Positions 34,338-43,684 of a stretch of DNA of 64,000 nucleotides are shown piece by piece. How positions within the stretch are numbered: position 1 is the first letter of the stretch; every line of letters starts with the position of its first letter. The stretch is from Kitagawia praeruptora (Eukaryota > Streptophyta > Magnoliopsida > Apiales > Apiaceae), in contig CM075350.1 of NCBI GenBank assembly GCA_037693485.1, positions 122,076,001 to 122,140,000 on the forward strand, written 5' to 3'. Made by a program: the position numbers and the translations under genes. The notes under the pieces are model-generated. The model saw only the letters and a list, made by a program, of their open reading frames with translations, was not told the DNA's origin and ran no database searches.

Positions 34338-36774
34338 GATCCCGACCTTGGGGGCAGAAGCCACGAGGCAGGCTGAAGCAGAGTCTAGCAGGGCTCATGA
34401 TGTTGAAATTGATCTAGATCCCAGCATTCCCGAACATGTGGAGCGGGCTAGAGCCGCAGAAGATACGATCTCCGTTCTTGTTCATGCTAAAGACCCAACC
34501 AAGGTATTGAAGGTCGGGTCGCAGTTGAGCCCTGATCTTAGGGGAAGGCTCGTGGAGTTTCTTAAAGCTAATTTGGATGTATTTGCGTGGTCTCACGAAG
34601 ATATGATAGGGATCGATCCCAATGTGATGTGTCATAGACTCAATCTTGATCAAAGCAAGAAGGGGGTGAGGTAGAAAAGAAGACCAATAAGTGGAGAGCG
34701 AGTCGAGGCTCTAAAAGAAGAGGTGGATAGGCTTCTAAAAGTCGGGCTCATCAGGGAGTCATTCTACCCTGATTGGCTCGCTAATCCTGTCCTCGTGAAG
34801 AAACCAAATGTCAAGTGGAGGACGTGTGTGGATTTTACTGATCTAAACAAGCATTGCCCGAAGGATAGTTTCCCTCTTCCAAGAATTGATCAGTTGGTAG
34901 ATGCAACAGCGGGCCACGCACTCCTAAGTTTCATGGATGCTTACTCAGGGTATAATCAGATACCCATGTATAGCCCTGACCAGGAACATACTTCGTTTAT
35001 TACAGACAGAGGTCTCTACTGCTATATTGGGATGTCCTTTGGCCTCCTCAATGCAGGTGCTACTTATCAGAGGCTCGTTAACATGATGTTTGAGAAGCAG
35101 ATTGGAAAGACAATGGAGGTCTATGTAGATGACATGCTTGTGAAGTCCAAGGAGGCTGGGGATCATATAGCCCACCTCGCAGAAATGTTCGATATATTGA
35201 GGAAATTCAGAATGAAGCTCAACCCCCAGAAGTGTGTTTTTGGGGTCGAATCTGGAAAGTTTTTGGGGTTTATTGTTAACCACAGAGGCATTGAGGCTAA
35301 TCTAGCTAAAATAAAGGCATTGATGGAAATGAGGTCGCCAAGAAGTGTCAAGGAGGTACAAAGTCTAACTGGAAGGATCGCAGCATTGAATCGATTTGTT
35401 TCTAAATCATCAGACAAGTGCCACGAATTCTTTAAAGCGATCAAGAAGGTGGGAAGGAGTTTTGCATGGACCCCTGAGTGCGAGGAAGCTTTTCAGAGGA
35501 TAAAAGAACATCTGGGCTCGCCTCCATTACTCTCTAAGCCCAATGAAGGTGAAGTTCTTATTGTTTATTTGGCAGTTTCAGAATATACCATCAGTACTGT
35601 CCTCGTTCGCGAGGAGAAAAAGCTTCAGCTCCCCGTTTACTATGTCAGTAAAAGATTGTTAGATGCCGAGACTCGCTACACCAACATGGAGAAGCTCGCC
35701 TATGCTGTGGTTTTGGCTTCGCGAAAGCTGAGGCCATATTTTCAGGCTCATAGTATCCAGGTTCGCACTGCGTACCCACTTAGGCAAGTAATGCATAAAC
35801 CCGAGGCCTCGGGCAGACTTTTAAAGTGGACCATAGAGCTGAGTCAGTTTGACATTGAGTACAAGCCTCGAGGTGCAATAAAGGGACAAGCTTTAGCAGA
35901 TTTCATATTGGAGTTTCCTTCCCAATCTGAGGAAGATGCCTGGGCTCTCATAGCGATCCCAGATGTGGTTGACCCCAAAATTAAAAATGAAAATTCAGCC
36001 TCGTGGTGGGAGTTATATGTTGACGGGGCATCTAACAAAGAAGAGGCCGGAGCTGGGATTGAGCTCGTAACACCTGAGGGTCGCAAGTTGAGCAGTGTTG
36101 TGCACTTCGCCTTTAAGGCCTCTAATAATGCAGCTGAGTACGAGGCTTTCATAATTGGCCTCAAGCTCGCAATAGAAATGAAAGTGGAGAATCTCAATGC
36201 ATATAGCGATTCTATGTTAGTCACGGGTCATGTTGGATGTGGATGGCAAGCCAGGGGACCCCAGATCGAGTTATATTTAAAATGCGTTCAAAGGCTTATG
36301 AAGTCATTCAGGCAAGTAAAGGTGGAGTTTATCAGGAGGGCAAAAAATCAAGGAGCAGATGCCCTCATAAAAATGGGCTCGCGACGCGAGGCCACTTTAC
36401 TTGGGATTATCCCTTTGGAAATTCAAAGTAAACCTAGTGTCCCAGAAGAAAGTGTTATGGAAATGGTTAGCCAAGGGTCGACATGGATGATCCCTATTTG
36501 GGAGTATGTAAAGAACGGGGCCCTTCCCTTAGAGAAGAAAGAAGCGAGGAGGATTAAATATCAAGCGGCTCGCTATGTGATATATGATGAAGTGTTATAC
36601 AGAAGAGGGTTCAACACACCATTGCTGCGATGTATAGATGGTGAAGAGTGCAATTATATTCTTAGGGAAGTCCATGAGGGGATATGTGGCAATCACTCGG
36701 GGGGTGGTTCCTTAGCTCAGAAAATTCTACGACAAGGGTATTTTTGGCTTACATTGAAAAGGGATGCTTTTTGA
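34338..36774 (+). pseudogene. Tat reverse transcriptase, RNase H and second RNase H
   Basis: The reading resumes in frame after the Copia (DPSIPEHVERARAAEDTISV), meets a TAG at 34672-34674 that looks like a C-to-T change, and continues for 700 codons. RT motifs: WRTCVDFTDLNKHCPKDSFP, FMDAYSGYNQI and the catalytic YVDD in MEVYVDDMLVKS. A typical gypsy RNase H remnant follows (VYYVSKRLLDAETRYTNMEK), then a second, archaeal-type RNase H with YVDGASNKEEAGAGI, AAEYEA and AYSDSM. The pair defines the Tat lineage. The frame is lost at 36774, where an extra T in a T-run shifts reading. Confidence 0.92.
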
Positions 36775-37720
36775 GTTCGCTAGGCGATGTGACAAGTGTC
36801 AAAGACATGCAAATTTCAGTAATGCTCCGGTTGTTCACCTTACCTCGCTGATGAGCCCTTGGCCCTTTGCTATGTGGGGAATAGATCTTATTGGCGAACT
36901 CCCTAAAGCTAAGGTATGAGTAAAATATGCAGTCGTGGCCGTGGACTACTTCACTAAGTGGGCCGAGGCCGAGCCCCTTGCTACCATCACAGCTAAAAAA
37001 TTGAAGGACTTCGTGTACAGAGCAATTGTTTATCGCTATGGGATCCCATATCAGCTCATTTCAGATAATGGGAAGCAATTTGATAGCAAGGAGATGAAAG
37101 AGTTTTGTGAGAGTTTGGGAATCAAGAAAAGTTTCTCTGCTGTGAGTCACCCTCAGACAAATGGACAAACCGAGGCCATCAACAAGATAATCAAGCATAC
37201 CCTAAAAGCTAAGTTGGAGGAGAGTAAGGGTAATTGGCCCGAGGAGCTACCAAAGGTCTTGTGGTCATACAACACGACCCCAAGGTCTACCACAGGCGAG
37301 ACTCCATTTTCTTTGACATATGGGTGCGAGGCCATGGTGCCCGTGGAGGTAGGGTCAGGCTCGTTCAGAAGGGAACATTACGACCCCAAGTCAAACGAGG
37401 TCAATCACAGGCTCTACTTAGACATGATTCAAGAGTCAAGAGAAGAGGCTCAGTTAAGGCTCGCAGCTTATCAAAGGCGAGCCGCGAGGTACTATAATGG
37501 AAAGGTTCGCGTGCCACATCTTCGCGTGGGGGACTTGGTGCTTAGGAGAGTGATGCCTAACACTAAGGTCTCATCGCATGGGGTCTTTGGAGCCAATTGG
37601 GAAGGGCCCTATAAAGTTTATGGTGTCATCAATGAAGGGACTTATTATCTAACTGATATGGATGATAAAGTCATGCCACGAGCTTGGAATGCAGAACATT
37701 TGAGGAAATACTACCAGTAG
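36775..37720 (+). pseudogene. Tat integrase
   Basis: Starts in the zinc-finger part (CDKCQRHANF) in the shifted frame, with a TGA near 36917-36919, then an open 261-residue frame. The DDE core is visible: VDYFTKWAEAEP, ISDNGKQFDS and NGQTEAINKI. The C-terminal beta-barrel (NWEGPYKVYGVINEG, PRAWNAEHLRKYY) is intact, and no chromodomain follows. Catalytic residues remain, but the upstream stop and frameshift prevent a full polyprotein. Confidence 0.92.
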
Positions 37721-38464
37721 AAGCTTCGCTCCTGGTGGTCTTTATCTACTACTACTTAGCATGAATAAATTCATACAAAGTACTCGGGGGGTAGTGATCG
37801 TATAGACACCTCCTCGTTATGATGTATTGAAAGTTGGGCTTTGTCCCTAGTACTTATATATATGAAGTTTGTTCTCCAGCAAGTTGTTCAATTTTGTTCT
37901 TTTGTTAGTGTTTTAAAATTTTCAGGACTAGGCCAGCACAGCTTATGCGGGGCCGAATACCCCTCAGGTCAATGAGGTCGCGAGCGTACACATTCTGCGA
38001 CCTGAGGGAATGTATTCAAAGTTTAGTTCAAAAGTATCTCCTTAAAAAAGTTCAAAGTTTAAAGAAAAAGAAGTCAAGGTGCGACCTCAATCTCCGGATC
38101 GTGTCTTCGACCTCGCAAGGAAGGCATCGCAAGTCTTGATCCCAAAGAGACAAGGTCCACCTTGAAGTTTAGCAAATTAGAAAGAAAAAGCTACAAATTC
38201 TACAAGGAAAGCTTCGCAGCTGCGAGGTCAATCTACTTGCTAATATTTCAGAAACATAAAGAAGGCAAGCTATCTATAAAGCTAAAGCAAATACAAGATA
38301 TGAAGAAATGGAGACAGTAATATAAATTGTTAAAAATCAACAGTTACTGGGTCGCTAATCGAGCCCAACAAAGTTGTCAATGAAGTTATCACAAAAATAT
38401 TACAACTTGCGAGACATTCAAGGGGTGTCCGCATCCCCAGTTCAAAATATTGGAATAAAACGGA
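37721..38464. other. Spacer between Tat integrase and antisense gene
   Basis: Non-coding on both strands as far as I can tell. It carries several GCGACCT and CTCGCAA motifs typical of this element. It should contain the 3' end of the antisense transcript. Confidence 0.6.
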
Positions 38465-40911
38465 TTATGTCGCAGCCTCACTGGGCTTCTCTTGGTTAGC
38501 AACATTAGCCTTGGCAGCCTCGCTGGCGATCCTGGCATTCTTTGCATCTTCTTCTTCAATCTCCTTGCGGAGGTCGGCTGCATACTCAGCATTGCCAGGA
38601 CCAAGCTGCGACCAATCGAAATCAGGGACTTTCCTTATAAAGCCCTTCATGAAATCAGCTTGGGCAGCTTCCTCAATCTCCTCGCGGTTGGCCTCAGCAG
38701 TAGCGAGCTCTTTCTTCAAATTGGACAGCTCCTCCTCGTGCTTTATCTTCAGCTCCTCCTCATGATGCTCCGCCTCAGTTAGGGACTTATGGAGTGCTGT
38801 TTTTTCATCACTAACTTTTTTGAGTTCGGATCGGAGGGTCGCCGTTTCAGTTTGAAGCACTTGTTTGTAGTTCTCCAGCATCAGTTTCTTTTCTTCTGCA
38901 GCCTTGGCCTTCAAGGACTTTAACTCCTTTTCCAACCTATCATTGGCGAAGACAACTTGTTTCAGCTCTCGAAGATGCGAGGCTTGGCGGATGAAACCCT
39001 CAGCCAGACATTTGGAGACCGCTTCAGAGTTCTCTATTAACTCGGCTCCTACCCACTCAGTACATTCTGTTTCAGTAGCATGAGTATACCCATGCTTCGC
39101 ATATAAATGATGCACTGGCGTCGTGTCAGCAGGTTTTTTGACTTGGGGCAGGGGACCGCTTTTGTGTTTCTTAGAGATGTGCTCCTCAGGATTGGCCTGT
39201 GAAGGTTGAGGAGCGACCCTGGTAGTTGTTGATGGAGGAGGGAGATCGCTTTTCTTCTTTGAAGGGGTGGCAGTTGAAGGCTCGGTAGGGATCTCTTTGT
39301 TCTTTGTACAGAAGGGAGGTCTGCGACCACCTTTGCCTGACATGTCTACAAAAAGGAGAGAGGAAAGCAGTTAGACATTATTATCGTGAAAAGTAAAAAT
39401 GTGAAGACAATAAAAGACAATTACTATGAAGAAGTTATTGGACCACAATGAAAATATTCTTACTCTCTGCGACCATTACTTTAGAGGACGAGGCTTCCTC
39501 TCGTACTTTCCTTTTTCGCGAGGCCTTCCTCGCATTTGAAGGTCCCGCTTCAGAGGGAAGCTCGACCCCTTCTTTCAAGAATCCGCATTCAACTAAGTTC
39601 TCTAGAGTAAGAAGGGTTCGTATATTCCTATCTTCGCGAGATGTCTTCAGCACATCGTCGGCACGTTGCTTCTCTTCGCCCTTCAGGACGGTTCGCACTT
39701 GGCCTACTGGAAGATAGTTAAAGGATGTTTTCACTCTGGGCACCTCGTGGATATAGAGGTAAGGTCCCTTCCACGGGCCCGCATTGCTTGGTGCACTATG
39801 ATACAGGTCTTTCTTGTTAAACTCCGGCCACACGGAGAAATAGACGTAACCAAAGTCTGAAAGCCCCACATCGCTTCAGTTACAAAAAGTAACCCATGGT
39901 CCTCGCATCAAGTTTAGGGTATCTAAGTTTGTGGTAAAGAATATACAAAGAAATCATGGCCCTATAGCCATTAGGATTGATCTGGATGGGGGCTAGGTGA
40001 TACGTCTCGCAAACGTCCCTGATGAAAGGATGAAGAGTCGAGGAGACGCATATTTTCATCATAGCAGAGGTCAGAACCATTCGAGGCACCCTGCCGCCAT
40101 TTTCCTCGTGATTGAAACGATAGCATCGCATTGCCTGTTTGGGGAGAATGATTTTGCCCTCCGGTCTGAATGTATCAGCAGCCTTGGTCAAGGACTCCAG
40201 ATTCAGGGTCGTTGATAGGTCTTTGCAAGCAAAGATGCGAGGCAGGCCTGGTTTTATTTTGGAGCCTGGTGGGATGTCCTCAGGGCGAGGTCCCCCAACA
40301 TAAATAGTACCCCCTAGCTCAGGTTGAGGGGTTGGCTTGTAAGGTTCTGGAGAGGCTTCAAGCACGTAGTTATAATCTTCAAAATTAACAACCTTGGCCA
40401 CTTCGTCTAGGCCGCCATCATCAAAGCTAGGTTCTTCGTAGTCAGAGTCGTCAGAGTTTGCCTCGTTGTCAGCTCCACTTTCAGCCTCGTAGTATGCGTG
40501 GCCGAGTGAGTTGGTTGAGGAGGTGCTGGTAAGTACTATGGGGCTTATGTTGAGAAGATTCTTATTGAGAGGAGAAAGAAGTTTGGGAACATTAGCAAAG
40601 AATTCCTGCCCTTTCTTCAACAGATTGTCGACCTCGTCTTGAACTGAAGAAGGGGGAATAGTTGTGGATGCCGGATTTACCGAGCTCGAAGGGAAATCAA
40701 TAGAATGGCTCTGCGAGGTGGATGGTCGCCGTGTTCTCCATGTTGTTAGAGGGGTCTCTCGGGTGAATTCCTCTTGCGACCATTGAGGGTCCATGTATAG
40801 TTTGAAGGAGTTGTCGCTTGCACTTGCAGCCTTAGCAATATTTGCAGCCGCTTGCTCGCTAATGGAGATGTGAGGAAGAGGTGAAGGAGTCCTTGAGCTA
40901 TCGCTAGACAT
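38465..40911 (-). pseudogene. Antisense gene (aORF) of the Tat element, spliced
   Basis: On the strand opposite to gag-pol. A first block starts MSSDSSRTPSPLPHISISEQ at 40911 and includes a folded region with HPFIRDVCETYHLAP and YILYHKLRYPKL, which resembles the plant protein family annotated as putative gypsy-type transposon domain. A frameshift plus a stop near 39870-39890 break the reading; it resumes at GLSDFGYVYFSVWPEF. An intron at about 39346-39463, with donor AGA|GTAAGA and acceptor CTTTTTGTAG after a pyrimidine tract, joins the second block in frame to the last exon (MSGKGGRRPPF...), whose product has a long coiled coil and ends at 38465. Antisense genes in this position are known from Tat elements; their function is unknown. 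Confidence 0.75.
39346..39463 (-). other. Inferred intron in the antisense gene
   Basis: 118 bases with GTAAGA donor and pyrimidine-rich TTTTTGTAG acceptor on the minus strand. Removing it joins both open frames without shift (codon split 1+2). Splicing is predicted, not observed. Confidence 0.65.
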
Positions 40912-41620
40912 CTGAAAAGATGGTGGAGTATTAGTGTGTGCACTTACAGAATATCAAAGGAGATAAAAGAAGAAAAAATGTTTAAAGAGAAGGCTCTAAG
41001 TGTTCTTATTTCGTACATGAGGAATAGGGGGTCGCGCAACTACTCTATTTTGAGATCGTATGCCTACTTACTAAAGGAGTCGTGTTCCCAAGTCTAGTGG
41101 GGTAGGGCTCGCAGTGTGAAATTAAGTGTGTGGGGTCGCACTTCCTAAGGCTCGCATCGCATGCAATTATCAATGTATATTTATGAGATTATAAACTACA
41201 CATGCGTTCAAATGAAGAACAAGAGAGAGAAACTTACTTTTAGTGAAGAAAAGCTGAAGATCTTGAGAAAAATTGGCCTCGTTCTTGATTAAAAGCGAGC
41301 TGGGTTTCTGTTTGATCCGGGAGCAAATTGGCAGCACTTCGGTATGTTGTTAATAAGGAAAGTGACAAATGATTTGAAATTTGAGGTTTATATAGTAGTG
41401 AGGAGAGAGACGGATGTGCTACACGTGTCATCATCTCAGCAACTGTGACCAGATCTCGAGACGCGCCAGCTGTTAGCAGCTATTTGAATCCACTGGGCCT
41501 GCGATGAGAGCCCATAAAGGAATAATCAATAATGGGCCTTGGCCTCGCATTACAATTTTCGGAAAGATGTTCTTTGAGTCCACCTCGCATTTCCAATGGC
41601 AATATGGACTCGGGGGTAGT
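40912..41620. other. Region between antisense gene and 3' LTR of Tat element
   Basis: Non-coding. It should hold the promoter of the antisense gene. Next to the LTR the plus strand reads ACTCGGGGGTAGT, a polypurine tract for the gypsy element (about 41608-41620). No TATA box stands out for the antisense gene. Confidence 0.6.
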
Positions 41621-42348
41621 TGTTATGCTCAAATTTGGCATAAGTCCTAAACAGGCCTAATGGGCTAGAATATCAGTACATCACACATAATGGGCCTAGG
41701 AATGAAGAATGGGTCATTAAAATTCGCCATCATAGGAAGATTCATTACATTATTTTTGTGCAGTGGGATCGCCAGCGAGCCCTAGTGGCGGGGTCGAAGT
41801 TCATGAGGTCTAGCGAGGCCTAGAGGTCCAGCGTGGCCTAGAGCATGTTCACTACGAAGGCTTATGGTCAGGCCCAGCGAGGTCGCATAAGTAGGTTATC
41901 TCCATGTAGTGAGGATCGCCTCGCATGGTCAGACCCAGCGAGGTCGCATGCGAGGCCATCTAGTCAGTTTCGCCAATAAAGATAATTATAGCATTATGCT
42001 AGCCGTGGGTTCCCCTTTCATGGGTCATGAGCAGAATAAATGGGTAGAAAAACAACCCAAGAAGATGACTAGTGGATTTGGGCCAAGCCGAGCCCAAAGA
42101 AACCCTATCCCGTCTAGATAACTTCTTCTTCAAGAGAATTACGTTGGCTTGATCCCTATAAATAGGGTACGTAGGCATCTTGTAAAGGATGAGAAACAGT
42201 TCACCACTGAATTTCAATAGACAAGAGCAGCCACAAACAATCACCAATCACCTCCGTGTTCTTCGTGTTCATAGCAAAATATCCGTATTTTGCTCCGTGA
42301 TTCTAGCAAACCTCCAAAATATTGTTATACAATATTCTCCCTATAACA
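41621..42348 (+). repeat. 3' LTR of the Tat element
   Basis: 728 bp. The extra 18 bp relative to the 5' LTR come from a local duplication near 41818-41840 in which a GTCTAGCGAGGCCTAGAG-like unit occurs in tandem with its neighbour. About 12 point differences from the 5' copy, mostly transitions. Confidence 0.95.
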
Positions 42349-42492
42349 ACTTGTAAAGGAGAAAGAGACGAGCAATTTGGTATATCATATGCTATTGCTC
42401 GATGCCTGTAGGGAGTGAATGATTGTGTCAAAGTTTTTAACCGGAAAACGATGCCGACGGCTTCGACAGAAACGATGAACAGTGATTGATAT

Positions 42493-42663
42493 ACGCATCT
42501 TGAAGATGCGTATCACACTTCACGCATGCTCCACATGCGTAATCTCTGCACTGTTCATTAACTATAAAAACGAATTTTACACATCCCACGCATACTACTT
42601 ATGCGTATACCTCTATCCACGCATAACTGATATGCGTATACCCCACGCACAGCGCCAATGCGT
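42493..42663. repeat. Right array of 19-nt dyads (5 units)
   Basis: Units at 42493-42511, 42522-42540, 42588-42606, 42619-42637 and 42645-42663 share the pattern ACGCAT, seven variable bases, ATGCGT (last unit starts ACGCAC). The first is a perfect palindrome around a single central base. Spacing is 26-31 nt except for one 66-nt step. Confidence 0.9.
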
Positions 42664-42759
42664 AGTCGTTTCATTATTTTGGGCAACTCTTTCAAAATTC
42701 GTTATTTTGAGCATAAAATTTTAATTTTTGATTATTTAGGGCTTTCATCCAAGATTAAT

Positions 42760-43576
42760 AGGATTTGAAAAATTGAATTGATTGAATAACTTTTACTAAA
42801 AATTAATAAAGTAATTAATAACTAAAATCGAAAATTTTAGAACCATGATTCCTATAGTTTAACGTTAACTTCAAGTACTTGCTTCTTTTATTTATTTGAT
42901 TTCTTTATTCACTTTTCAGTTTTGAATAGAAAAATGATTATAATTTTATTTATATTTTTTTATGTAACACAAATTATAATATTGCCATTTTAGCATAATA
43001 TTAGCATGTTAAAAATATGGTTAAGAATTAATATAAATGGATATATATATTTATTACAACAATTTTGTACTTAATACATCAATTTTGCAAGAAAATCAAT
43101 ACAATTATTTAACAATTTGAAATATTTTTAAGGATGAAAATTAATGTGAATGCTAGGATCTATTTTTATTTTTTTGAAAATTAAATTAATGTAACAAAAA
43201 TATATTGAAAAACTAAAAACAATTAAAAACTTAGAAAAAATATTAAAATTTTTTAATACTTGACAACAATTTTTAGGGCTTTCGTTAACATTTTACCTTT
43301 TAATTTTATTTATCAGCGTAAAAATTAAATGAGACAAAAAGACATATACAGTACTAGTAATGTAATTGACCAAATGACTCATCCGAGTTGCATTTAATTG
43401 TGCATTGATTCAGTCGAAAACGGGCCCATTAAACGAGACTGTCACTGTCCCTCTCGGAATAATAAATAAATCCAACGCGATCATTTATCCAACTCCGCAG
43501 CGTTCACTTTCCTTTTTCAGCACATTTCAAACGCACTTCTCCCTCACTTTCCCATTTTACCCCTCCTACCACGAAC
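42760..43576. other. AT-rich DNA upstream of the auxilin-like gene
   Basis: Strongly AT-rich with no open frame of note up to about 43400. The last 200 bp before the GA tract are richer in GC and probably belong to the promoter of the auxilin-like gene. Confidence 0.6.
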
Positions 43577-43597
43577 GAGAGAGAGATAGAGAGAGAC

Positions 43598-43629
<32 letters not shown>

Positions 43630-43668
43630 AAGAGAGAGAGAGGACTAAAGGAGAGAGAGAGAGAGAGT
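43577..43668. repeat. (GA)n tract in 5' leader of auxilin-like gene
   Basis: GAGAGA repeats with a few interruptions, ending 17 bp before the start codon. This is a plausible 5' UTR microsatellite and a possible site for GAGA-binding (BPC) factors; the regulatory role is inference. Confidence 0.85.
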
Positions 43669-43684
43669 CACTAGCCCTAGCTCA

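Larger units (their letters stand above)
17973..42348 (+). mobile_element. Tat-lineage Ty3/gypsy retroelement with nested Copia
   Basis: Two LTRs (17973-18682, 41621-42348) are bordered by the 5-bp duplication ACTTG (17968-17972 and 42349-42353). Plus-strand order is gag, protease, RT, RNase H, second RNase H, integrase, then an antisense gene, a GGGGGTAG polypurine tract and the 3' LTR. Dual RNase H and an antisense gene after pol are hallmarks of the Tat/Retand lineage. A Copia element interrupts pol at 21709-34337; without it the gypsy is about 11.7 kb. LTRs differ at about 12 of 710 aligned bases plus an 18-bp duplication in the 3' LTR. Gag and pol carry several stops and frameshifts, so the copy is defective. 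Confidence 0.95.
17521..42759. mobile_element. Non-autonomous Mutator-like element, split by nested retroelements
   Basis: AAGATTAAT occurs at 17521-17529 and again at 42751-42759, a 9-bp direct duplication typical of Mutator elements. The enclosed ends are imperfect inverted repeats (GAGAAAATGACCAAAATAA against GGATGAAAGCCCTAAATAA on the other strand), and further in TTGCCCAAAATAA and ACGCATTGGCG are also inverted copies. Removing the gypsy element at 17973-42348 and one ACTTG leaves an element of about 840 bp without transposase. Its interior carries the dyad arrays described separately. An open frame at 17623-17967 has no recognisable product. Confidence 0.82.

Noticed and set aside
39855..39890. 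Very short intron (27 bases) that would bridge the first two antisense blocks
   Set aside because: Far below the minimum size of plant introns; a frameshift plus stop is more likely.
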